Origin: an uncultured Devosia sp.
Lineage (GTDB): Bacteria > Pseudomonadota > Alphaproteobacteria > Rhizobiales > Devosiaceae
Assembly: GCA_946480655.1 (NCBI GenBank)
Contig: CAMLKN010000040.1
Coordinates: 1-13,769 of the forward strand
Direction: 5' to 3'
DNA: 13,769 nucleotides
Shown: one piece after another, positions 7,944 to 13,769 of the stretch
Numbering within the stretch: position 1 is the first letter of the stretch
Layout: each line of letters starts with the position of its first letter
Notes under the pieces: model-generated
Told to the model about the DNA's origin: nothing
Database searches by the model: none
Seen by the model: the letters and a program-made list of their open reading frames with translations, nothing else
Position numbers and translations under genes: made by a program

Positions 7944-7977
7944 CGCCTATACTTGTCGGCCCAGTCGCCAATACTTG
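7944..7977. repeat. Direct repeat with a 22-base period after msrA
   Basis: CGCCTATACTTG (7944-7955) and CGCCAATACTTG (7966-7977) differ at one base and start 22 bases apart, two helical turns. They occupy the gap just beyond the msrA stop codon. Regular two-turn spacing suits a dimeric or tandem-bound protein, but no known site is recognised. Confidence 0.35.
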
Positions 7978-7981
7978 ACGA

Positions 7982-8635
7982 TCAGGCGCTGACGCCGGTT
8001 CCGATCGGGCAGCTCACGCCGGTCCCCGACAGGCCGCAATAGCCATTGGGATTCTTGGCCAGATACTGCTGGTGATAGGTCTCGGCATAGTAGAACGGCC
8101 CGGCCTCGGCGATCTCGGTGGTGATCGGTCCCAGCCCGCGGCGGCGCAGCGCGTCCTGATAGGCGGCGCGGCTTTTCTCAACCACTTCAGCCTGTTGCGC
8201 CGTCGTTGTGTAGATGGCCGAGCGATACTGCGTGCCCACGTCATTGCCCTGGCGCATGCCCTGGGTCGGGTCATGCTCCTCCCAGAACGTCTTGAGCAGG
8301 GTTTCGAGGCTGATCGTCCTGGGGTCGTAGACGACCTTGACGGCCTCGGTGTGTCCGGTGCGGCCCGAACAGACTTCTTCATAGCTCGGATTGGGTGTAT
8401 GCCCACCCTGGTAGCCCACGGCAGTGACAGTCACGCCGGGCAGCTTCCAGAACAGGCGCTCGGCTCCCCAGAAGCAGCCAAGGCCAAAGTAGATGGTCTC
8501 GCTGCCCTCGGGATAGGGTCCCTTGAGCGCTGCCCCATTGACGAAATGCTGAGCGGCGACAGGCATTTGTTCCGACCGGCCCGGCAGGGCCTCGGCGGCG
8601 CTGGGGAGGGTGGTCGGCTTTTGGCGGAAGAACAT
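7982..8635 (-). CDS. msrA: Peptide methionine sulfoxide reductase A
   Basis: MsrA reduces the S form of methionine sulfoxide in oxidised proteins, restoring methionine with electrons from thioredoxin. The 217-residue length matches the long E. coli-type enzyme. The catalytic cysteine is in GCFWGAER (Cys54), and [22 protein letters not shown] (74-95) and [19 protein letters not shown] (121-139) are family hallmarks. The two recycling cysteines are both present in the tail [13 protein letters not shown] (Cys200 and Cys209), so the three-cysteine relay looks complete. There is no signal peptide, so it should be cytoplasmic. The ATG at 8635 follows an AAAGGAGA ribosome site. It lies 56 bases behind the small membrane protein gene in the same direction; a short CGCCG/CGGCG stem (8673-8688) sits between them. 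No msrB is visible here. Confidence 0.97.
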   Translation of the reverse strand: MFFRQKPTTLPSAAEALPGRSEQMPVAAQHFVNGAALKGPYPEGSETIYFGLGCFWGAERLFWKLPGVTVTAVGYQGGHTPNPSYEEVCSGRTGHTEAVKVVYDPRTISLETLLKTFWEEHDPTQGMRQGNDVGTQYRSAIYTTTAQQAEVVEKSRAAYQDALRRRGLGPITTEIAEAGPFYYAETYHQQYLAKNPNGYCGLSGTGVSCPIGTGVSA

Positions 8636-8691
8636 GAGCTTCTCCTTTCAGCACGATATTCGCAGCCGAAACCGCCGAAGTTACGGCGATC

Positions 8692-9069
8692 TCAGATCTG
8701 TTCCTGGCGCAGGAACCGCTCGCGGCGCGGCCGCCGACCCATGAGGGCAATCACGATCCCCGGCACGCCCAGCACGGCGAAGGCGGGATAGGCCAGGAGC
8801 GCATCGAGGGTAGCCGCCAGGAGATTGGCAAAGAACCGGCTCTGGAAGAACCCCGAAACGGCTTCAAGACTGGGCGCGTGCAATTGAGTCCATGCCTCGC
8901 CCAGGCTGGTAAAGACCAAGGCGTTGGCCGCCAATGACTTGGTGCCATCGACAACAAGAAAAATCAGCGCCAGGCCAATGAGCCAGGTGCCCAATATTCG
9001 CAAAACCAGCCGCATCCACAATCCCAGTGCTTGCGCTATGACAATCGAACCGGCCCAGGTTCGTTCCAT
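8692..9069 (-). CDS. Small two-helix membrane protein of unknown function
   Basis: This 125-residue protein has one hydrophobic helix at about 20-41, ending in [21 protein letters not shown] (about 38-58), a middle part ending FFQSRFF, and a second hydrophobic region (about 85-110) followed by an arginine-rich tail ([11 protein letters not shown]). The [15 protein letters not shown] segment after the first helix resembles small uncharacterised alphaproteobacterial membrane proteins I remember, but I can give no function. ATG 9069 is chosen because AAGGTG lies 6 bases upstream; ATG 9015, just before the first helix, is an alternative. The frame remains open further upstream into sequence antisense to the tRNA, which is not expected to be coding. 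It precedes msrA. Confidence 0.72.
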   Translation of the reverse strand: MERTWAGSIVIAQALGLWMRLVLRILGTWLIGLALIFLVVDGTKSLAANALVFTSLGEAWTQLHAPSLEAVSGFFQSRFFANLLAATLDALLAYPAFAVLGVPGIVIALMGRRPRRERFLRQEQI

Positions 9070-9184
9070 GCCAGGCACCTTCTGGTTGTGCCACGGCGCC
9101 CGGCTGCCCACAAGATGGCGGCCCCGGCAAAATCGGGCCCGGCGGGGCCGCGCAAAACAATCGGTATGGAGCCCAAGTGATCCC

Positions 9185-9212
9185 TTGCGCCCGCGCCTTT
9201 GATGGGTATATT
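9185..9212 (+). promoter_or_regulatory. Promoter for tRNA-Ser
   Basis: TTGCGC (9185-9190) and TATATT (9207-9212) are separated by 16 bases and form a good sigma-70-type promoter. Transcription would start near 9219, about 64 bases before the tRNA. The bases after the -10 box are GC-rich (GCGCCTCGC), as in growth-rate-controlled stable RNA promoters. The control is inferred. Confidence 0.55.
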
Positions 9213-9234
9213 GCGCCTCGCTCGCAGCGGCCCC

Positions 9235-9270
9235 CCGGGATGCCGCGGTCCCGGCCCTTCCAGACCGGGA
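9235..9270 (+). other. Mutually exclusive stems in the tRNA leader
   Basis: TCCCGG (9249-9254) can pair either with CCGGGA upstream (9235-9240, 8-base loop) or with CCGGGA downstream (9265-9270, 10-base loop). The structure lies in the predicted 5' leader, ending 12 bases before the mature tRNA. It may affect processing or be a product of high GC content. Confidence 0.3.
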
Positions 9271-9282
9271 AACAAGCGATGC

Positions 9283-9372
9283 GGAGAGGTGGCCGAGTGG
9301 TCGAAGGCGCACGCCTGGAAAGTGTGTAGGCGGGGAACCGTCTCAAGGGTTCGAATCCCTTTCTCTCCGCCA
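9283..9372 (+). tRNA. tRNA-Ser (anticodon GGA)
   Basis: All parts of a class II tRNA are present. The acceptor stem GGAGAGG (9283-9289) pairs with TCTCTCC (9362-9368), with one G-U at the inner end. There is a D arm with GGC (9306-9308), an anticodon stem CACGC/GTGTG (9310-9314, 9322-9326) and a loop CTGGAAA with anticodon GGA at 9317-9319. The long variable arm (9327-9344) is typical of serine tRNAs, and the T arm is AAGGG-TTCGAAT-CCCTT (9345-9361). The discriminator is G9369 and CCA is encoded (9370-9372). It reads UCC and UCU codons. Confidence 0.97.
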
Positions 9373-9455
9373 TTCTCCCCAGCACACATCAGTCCCTCGT
9401 TCAGGTCCGGCCAGACAACGGACGGGAATTGATCGCGGTCAACTGTTCCGCCGCG

Positions 9456-9487
9456 CCAACTCGTAGCATCGCAGCGAGTTGGAGGAG
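9456..9487 (+). promoter_or_regulatory. Hairpin taking in the Shine-Dalgarno of the DUF998 gene
   Basis: CCAACTCG (9456-9463) and CGAGTTGG (9475-9482) form a perfect 8-bp stem with an 11-base loop. The last two stem bases are the first two of the ribosome site GGAGGAG (9481-9487), which ends 6 bases before the ATG. In RNA this could limit ribosome access or protect the 5' end. The pairing is seen directly; any control is inferred. Confidence 0.45.
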
Positions 9488-9493
9488 ACGCAT

Positions 9494-10162
9494 ATGTCCC
9501 TGACGCGCCTGCTTCTTGCCTGCGGGATTGTCGGTCCCGTGCTTTTCGTCGGCATGGACTGGATGGCCTCGTTCTGGCTCTATCCGGGATATGACATCAC
9601 AGCCCAGCAGGTGAGCGAGCTATCGGCCATCGGCGCACCGTCGCGCGCCTTCTGGATGGCCATGGGCTTCCCGCACGCAGCGCTGACCCTTGCCTTCGCC
9701 TATGGCGTCTGGCGGGCGAGTGCCGGCCGCTGGAGCCTGATGGTCACGGCCGCCCTGCTGGCCCTCTTTGCCCTCAATTCCTTCCTCTGGGGCTGGGTGG
9801 CACCCATGCATATGCGCGGGGTGGCTTTCACCGCCACCGACACGCTGCATATCGGCTTCACCATCGTCGCGGTGCTCCTGATGGTGGGCTTCATGACCAT
9901 TGGCGCCCGTCCCTTTGGTGGCCGGTTTCGCTGGTTTTCCGGAGTGACGGTGGCCGCGATGCTGATCTGCGGCGGCATCGTCGGCACGCAGGTGCCCGCG
10001 ATTGCCCAGGGCCTGCCGACACCGTGGATGGGCCTTGTCGAGCGCGTCAGCGTCTACGCCCCCTCTCTCTGGATGGCGGTCCTGGCACTTGTGCTCATGG
10101 GCGAGGGCCTGGACCGGAAACATGCTCCGGCGCCCATTCGGGGCCAGTCGGTTTCGCGTTGA
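9494..10162 (+). CDS. DUF998-type integral membrane protein
   Basis: The 222-residue protein has about six hydrophobic helices, with the first running from residue 4. After it comes [22 protein letters not shown] (about 30-51), the hallmark of DUF998 proteins (GYDPxxxxVSEL). Other helices lie near 58-75, 80-98, 112-135, 148-170 and 185-208. The function of the family is not known. ATG 9494 is chosen over the in-frame TTG at 9479 because a full GGAGGAG ribosome site lies 6 bases before it. The gene stands alone after the tRNA and converges on the aldehyde dehydrogenase gene, 21 bases away. The dyad TTGATC-GC-GGTCAA (9429-9442) lies upstream. Confidence 0.85.
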   Translation: MSLTRLLLACGIVGPVLFVGMDWMASFWLYPGYDITAQQVSELSAIGAPSRAFWMAMGFPHAALTLAFAYGVWRASAGRWSLMVTAALLALFALNSFLWGWVAPMHMRGVAFTATDTLHIGFTIVAVLLMVGFMTIGARPFGGRFRWFSGVTVAAMLICGGIVGTQVPAIAQGLPTPWMGLVERVSVYAPSLWMAVLALVLMGEGLDRKHAPAPIRGQSVSR

Positions 10163-10183
10163 ATGCGGCCCCTCCGCTCCCGC

Positions 10184-11611
10184 CTAACCCAGCATCAGGT
10201 GCCGGATCTGGGTGTAGTCGATCAGCGACTGCATGGAGAGATCGGAGCCGTAGCCCGAATTCTTCATGCCGCCATGGGGCATTTCGGTGGCCATGACGCC
10301 ATGCGTATTGATCCAGGTGACGCCGTATTCGAGTGCATTGGCCAGTTCCATGGCCGTCTCGGTCCTTTGAGACCAGACTGAGGATCCCAGCCCATATTCG
10401 GAAGCATTGGCCCACTCGAGCGCCTGGCTGTTATCGGCAAAGGGCGTGATGCTCAGCACTGGCCCGAAGACTTCCTTCTGGACGATCTCGGCCTCGATTG
10501 GGGCGGCCACCAGGGTCGGAGCAAAGAAGAAGCCATCCGCTTCGGCGGCGGTCCCTTGCATGACATCGTAGCCGCTTGCCCGGGCGCGCGCGACAAAGCC
10601 GTCGACCCGCTCCTGCTGGCGCGCACTGATGACAGGGCCGAATTCGACATCGTCGCGCTCTGGCCTGCCATAGACCAGCGAGCCGATCATGGCTTCGAGC
10701 CTGTCGGTCAAGGGCTGAACGACGTCGCGATGGGCAAAGATCCGGCAGGCGGCAGTGCAGTCCTGGCCGGCATTGTAGAAAGAAGCCTCGCGCAGGGTCT
10801 CGACCAGTTTGTCGAGATCGGCATCGGCACAGACGATGACCGGCGCCTTGCCGCCCAGTTCGAGATGGGTGCGCTTGATCATCGGGCCGGCGGCGGCCTG
10901 CAATACGGCCCGGCCGGTGCGGACGTCGCCGGTCAGCGAGATCATGCGCACAAGGTCGTGCGAAATCAGCGCATGGCCCACGTCCGGCCCGTTGCCGGTG
11001 ACGACATTGACGACGCCGGGGGGCAGGATTTCTGCGAAGATTTCCGCCAGCGCCAAGAGGCTGAGTGGCGTCAGTTCCGAAGGCTTGATGACCACGGCAT
11101 TGCCTGCCGCGATAGCCGGGGCGATCTTCCAGGCGGCCATCAGCAGCGGATAGTTCCAGGGCGCGATCTGGGCGATGACGCCAATCGGGTCGCGGCGGAC
11201 CAGGCTGGTGCGCCCCGGTCCGCGATACTCACCGGATGCCGGGCCCGGCATGTTGCGCACGGCCGTGCCGAAATAGCGGAAGACGTCGGCGACATTGGCC
11301 AGCTCGCCGGACCGGGCGAAACGGAGCGGTTTGCCGGCATTTTTCGACTCGATCAGCGCCAGCGCATCTCTTTTCGCCTCGATGGCACTGGCAATGGCGA
11401 GGAGGGCTGCGCTGCGCTCGCGCGGCGGGCGCCTCGACCAGTCCTTGTAGGCGCGGTGGGCGGCCTGGACGACAATGTCAGTCTGTGTTGCGCTGGCCGA
11501 GGGCACTTCGGCCAGTGGCCTGCCGAGGGCGGGTTCATAGGCCGTCTCGGCCTTGCCCTCGCCCATAGTGAAATCGCCATCGATGAAAAGGCGCGTCGAA
11601 AACTCGCTCAT
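10184..11611 (-). CDS. patD: Aldehyde dehydrogenase, gamma-aminobutyraldehyde type
   Basis: This 475-residue NAD-dependent aldehyde dehydrogenase has all catalytic landmarks: PWNYP with Asn153, IKPSELTP with Lys176, the general base in LELGGK (Glu251), the catalytic cysteine in YNAGQDCTAACR (Cys285) and EVFGPVLS. The YNAGQDCTAACR block is the form I associate with gamma-aminobutyraldehyde dehydrogenase (E. coli PatD/YdcW), which makes GABA. The start overlaps the stop of the upstream puuD-type gene by 4 bases (ATGA, 11611-11608), so the two are translationally coupled; a GGAGAG site lies 6 bases before the ATG. In E. coli the enzyme in this position is PuuC, which acts on the gamma-glutamylated aldehyde. 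Whether this one takes the free or glutamylated substrate cannot be read here, so patD is a best guess. A betaine-type substrate is less likely. Confidence 0.88.
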   Translation of the reverse strand: MSEFSTRLFIDGDFTMGEGKAETAYEPALGRPLAEVPSASATQTDIVVQAAHRAYKDWSRRPPRERSAALLAIASAIEAKRDALALIESKNAGKPLRFARSGELANVADVFRYFGTAVRNMPGPASGEYRGPGRTSLVRRDPIGVIAQIAPWNYPLLMAAWKIAPAIAAGNAVVIKPSELTPLSLLALAEIFAEILPPGVVNVVTGNGPDVGHALISHDLVRMISLTGDVRTGRAVLQAAAGPMIKRTHLELGGKAPVIVCADADLDKLVETLREASFYNAGQDCTAACRIFAHRDVVQPLTDRLEAMIGSLVYGRPERDDVEFGPVISARQQERVDGFVARARASGYDVMQGTAAEADGFFFAPTLVAAPIEAEIVQKEVFGPVLSITPFADNSQALEWANASEYGLGSSVWSQRTETAMELANALEYGVTWINTHGVMATEMPHGGMKNSGYGSDLSMQSLIDYTQIRHLMLG

Positions 11612-12393
11612 GCCGCGCTCTCCGCTCCCGGGGCCGGCATGTAACGCGATCGCGCCGCTTCGCCGAGATAGTGCCAGAAAGAGAGGTCATGCGGCCGGTT
11701 TTCCGGGCGCCATTCGGGATGCCATTGCACGGCAAAAACGGGTGCTGGCGTGGTTGTGGCGGCAATGGCCTCGATGATACCGCTGGGGCCGGTCGCGTTG
11801 ACGGTAAGCCCGTCGCCGAGCCGGTCGATAGCCTGATAATGGACGCTGTTCACCTTGAGCTGCCCCGCCTGGGTGACGCGATGCAGGGTGCTGTTGGGGA
11901 CCACTGAGATGGCGTGGCTGAACCCGAACATGTCTTCAAGGCTCGCTTCCTCCGGCGCGTGATGCTGGTCCGGCCCAATCGACGCGCGCAGATCCTTGAG
12001 TGTGCCGCCCAGGGCCACGTTGATTTCCTGCAGGCCCCGGCAGATGCCGAAGACGGGCTTGGCGGCGGTGATGGCGGCGCGTATCAGCGCCTGGCCGAAA
12101 TCATCGCGGCCCGCATCGCTGGGGGCCCGCCCGGGCGCCTCCGAACCATAGTGGGCTGGCGCAATGTTGGAACTACTGCCGGTGAGCAGGACGGCATCGA
12201 GGCGGGCCACGATATCGGCCGCGCCCGAAGGCGGCTGGTTGGTGGGCACGATCAGCGGCAGCGCCTCGGCATAGCGTTCGACCCCTTCGAGATAGCGCAG
12301 CTTGACCGCCTGGGCCGGCTCGCCCTCGACCGTCCGCCCGCAGGCAATGACGCCGATCACCGGCCGGTGCAATTGCGACGTATTTTCCGGCAT
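11608..12393 (-). CDS. puuD: Gamma-glutamyl-GABA hydrolase (class I amidotransferase fold)
   Basis: PuuD splits gamma-glutamyl-GABA into glutamate and GABA. The 261-residue protein has the class I glutaminase-type fold. An LLTGSSSNIAP loop (69-79) is followed by the nucleophile elbow FGICRGLQEINV with Cys118, then NSVHYQAI (182-189) and AVQWHPEW, with the remaining triad members His225 and Glu227. ATG 12393 is preferred over GTG 12399 because a GGGGAG ribosome site lies 8 bases before it. Its stop overlaps the downstream aldehyde dehydrogenase start by 4 bases. It diverges from the puuA-type gene across 79 bases, as puuD diverges from puuA in E. coli, which supports the substrate assignment. 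No puuR-like regulator gene lies between them. Confidence 0.92.
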   Translation of the reverse strand: MPENTSQLHRPVIGVIACGRTVEGEPAQAVKLRYLEGVERYAEALPLIVPTNQPPSGAADIVARLDAVLLTGSSSNIAPAHYGSEAPGRAPSDAGRDDFGQALIRAAITAAKPVFGICRGLQEINVALGGTLKDLRASIGPDQHHAPEEASLEDMFGFSHAISVVPNSTLHRVTQAGQLKVNSVHYQAIDRLGDGLTVNATGPSGIIEAIAATTTPAPVFAVQWHPEWRPENRPHDLSFWHYLGEAARSRYMPAPGAESAA

Positions 12394-12472
12394 TTGCACC
12401 GCTCCCCTTCCCGTTTCACGCTTGCTCCTGCTAGGCTGAAGTCATGTCACAGAAAAAGGGCGACGGACAGGC

Positions 12473-13769
12473 ATGAGTTCCGAAACGATCGCAAACGAAG
12501 ACATCGTGTCCTGGCTCGCGGACAATCCCCAGATCGAAGTCCTGCACACGGCCGTGTGCGATCTCAACGGCATCATGCGCGGCAAGCGCATTCCCATCGA
12601 CCAGGCCCGCCGCGTCGCCGAAAACGGCATCCGCATGCCGCTCTCCATCGTCGGCGTGGACGTGTGGGGGGAGGATATCCAGGGCAATCCCATGGTCTAC
12701 AGGAGCGGGGACATCGACGGGATCTGCAGCCCGACAGGGCGCGGCGCCCTGCCGATCAACTGGACCACGCGCCCCAGTGCCATGATCCCGCTCTGGATGT
12801 TCGAGGATGCGCGCACGCCTTTCCTGGGCGATCCACGCCAGGCCCTGGCTCACGTACTCCGCCGCTATGCCGAACTGGGTCTTGAACCCGTGGTGGCTAC
12901 CGAGCTCGAATTCTACCTCGTCGACCCCAATGCCGACTCGGCGCAGCCGCCGATCTCGCCCTATACGGGTAAGCGGCTCGATTCCGACGCCATTCTCTCG
13001 CTCGACGAGCTGGAGGATTTCGGCGAGTTCTTCCGTGACGTCTATCTGCAATGCGCGCAGCAGAATGTGCCCGCCGACACGGCCGTGGCCGAAAACGGCG
13101 TCGGCCAGTTCGAGATCAATCTCCTCCATACCAATGGCCTCAAGGCGGCCGACGATGCCGTGCTGTTCAAGCGCATCGTCAAGGGCGTGGCGCGAAAGCA
13201 CAACCTCGTCGCCACCTTCATGGCCAAGCCCTATGGCGCCCGCTCGGGCAATGGCTTTCACGTGCATTTCAGCCTCAATGACGCAGCGGGCAACAATGTC
13301 TTCGACGACGGTACCGAGAGCGGTTCGGATGTGATGCACCACGCCGTAGGCGGGCTGCTTGCAGGCATGGCGGAGACCACGCTGCTCTTTGCCCCGCATT
13401 TCAATTCCTACCGGCGGCTACGCCCCGACACCCATGCACCCAGCTCTGTCTCCTGGGGCTACGAAAACCGGACCACGGCAGTGCGCATTCCCGGCGGCGA
13501 TCACCGGGCGCGGCGTATCGAACATCGCGTGGCTGGCGCCGATGCCAATCCCTATCTGGTGGTCGCCGGTATCCTGGGCGCGGCGCTGGTCGGCATCGAG
13601 GACGAGATCAAGCCGCCCAAGCCTTTCAAGGGCCGCGCCTATTCCGAGCGCCTGCCCAAGCTGCCGGCCGATTGGGCCTCGGCCATCAACGCCTTCGAGG
13701 ATGGCGACATGGTGCCGCGCATCTTCGACAATGTGCTGCAGGGCCTGTTCGTCGCCTGCAAGCGGCAGG
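12473..13769 (+). CDS. puuA: Gamma-glutamylputrescine synthetase / glutamine synthetase family (C-terminus missing)
   Basis: The first 432 codons are present and the gene runs off the right edge; perhaps 15-25 residues are missing. It is a glutamine synthetase fold protein with a beta-grasp N-terminal domain (about 10-105) and a catalytic domain. Metal-ligand motifs are ELEFY (144-148) and GQFEINLLH (211-219), then NGFHVHFS (260-267), the ATP/glutamate-site run ENRTTAVRIPGG (331-342), and RRIEHRVAGADANPYL (347-362). There is no adenylylation-type tyrosine tail in the visible part. Such proteins ligate glutamate to an amine; PuuA uses putrescine. The assignment rests on the divergent puuD-aldehyde dehydrogenase pair. 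Ethanolamine- or other polyamine-specific relatives cannot be excluded. ATG 12473 has only a modest GGAC site upstream; ATG 12444 is out of frame. Confidence 0.88.
   Translation, partial: MSSETIANEDIVSWLADNPQIEVLHTAVCDLNGIMRGKRIPIDQARRVAENGIRMPLSIVGVDVWGEDIQGNPMVYRSGDIDGICSPTGRGALPINWTTRPSAMIPLWMFEDARTPFLGDPRQALAHVLRRYAELGLEPVVATELEFYLVDPNADSAQPPISPYTGKRLDSDAILSLDELEDFGEFFRDVYLQCAQQNVPADTAVAENGVGQFEINLLHTNGLKAADDAVLFKRIVKGVARKHNLVATFMAKPYGARSGNGFHVHFSLNDAAGNNVFDDGTESGSDVMHHAVGGLLAGMAETTLLFAPHFNSYRRLRPDTHAPSSVSWGYENRTTAVRIPGGDHRARRIEHRVAGADANPYLVVAGILGAALVGIEDEIKPPKPFKGRAYSERLPKLPADWASAINAFEDGDMVPRIFDNVLQGLFVACKRQ

Noticed and set aside
9070..9312. Upstream extension of the small membrane protein gene
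   Set aside because: It would run antisense through the tRNA-Ser gene and its promoter; a good ribosome site supports the start at 9069.
9405..9423. GTCCG/CGGAC stem after the tRNA as its terminator
   Set aside because: There are only 5 pairs and no T run; it is too weak to call.
10140..10172. GGGGCC/GGCCCC stem near the end of the DUF998 gene as a terminator
   Set aside because: There are only 6 pairs around a 21-base loop and no T run follows.
10556..11644. 362-residue open frame on the plus strand
   Set aside because: It is antisense to the aldehyde dehydrogenase gene and has the same kind of unstructured composition.
12431..13399. 322-residue open frame on the minus strand
   Set aside because: It is antisense to the puuA-type gene, whose full set of glutamine synthetase motifs decides the coding strand.

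Overview
The window reads as ordinary chromosomal DNA of a high-GC alphaproteobacterium, most likely from the Hyphomicrobiales (Devosia- or Rhizobium-like). The basis is the strong GC bias at third codon positions, the type of gene products and a CCA-encoding tRNA-Ser(GGA). The genus is a guess. I see no insertion sequence, phage gene, CRISPR array or other mobile element. Both ends cut through a gene.

Region 1 (1-4056) is a pyrimidine-breakdown locus. From right to left on the minus strand come an omega-amino acid:pyruvate aminotransferase, a CoA-acylating (methyl)malonate-semialdehyde dehydrogenase, a clear intrinsic terminator, and the start of a Zn-dependent N-carbamoyl-amino-acid hydrolase (beta-ureidopropionase type) that leaves the window. 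Divergent from them is a RutR-type TetR regulator. Together these form the lower half of the reductive uracil/thymine pathway: N-carbamoyl-beta-alanine to beta-alanine to malonate semialdehyde to acetyl-CoA, with the thymine branch ending in propionyl-CoA. The divergent intergenic region holds a 16-bp dyad very close to the E. coli RutR operator.

Region 2 (4071-7876) holds unrelated genes: a membrane-anchored diguanylate cyclase with a degenerate product-inhibition site, a small VOC-fold protein lacking the usual metal ligands, a large multi-pass GT-C-like membrane protein on the plus strand, and a MmcQ/YjbR-family protein whose 3' end overlaps it.

Region 3 (7877-10162) carries msrA, a small two-helix membrane protein of unknown function, a tRNA-Ser(GGA) with a plausible promoter, and a DUF998-type membrane protein preceded by a hairpin that takes in part of its Shine-Dalgarno sequence.

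Region 4 (10184-13769) is a putrescine-degradation locus. A puuD-type gamma-glutamyl-GABA hydrolase is translationally coupled to an aldehyde dehydrogenase of the gamma-aminobutyraldehyde type. Divergent from them is a glutamine-synthetase-fold gamma-glutamylputrescine synthetase (puuA type) that runs off the right edge. The puuA/puuD divergence resembles the E. coli puu locus.

The two catabolic loci meet chemically: one produces beta-alanine or 3-aminoisobutyrate, the other GABA, all omega-amino acids that the aminotransferase family can use. I did not find a system that looks wholly new. The most testable items are the RutR operator controlling reductive-pathway genes, the PatD-like enzyme in the PuuC position, the unassigned GT-C-like protein and several intergenic dyads and phased repeats.
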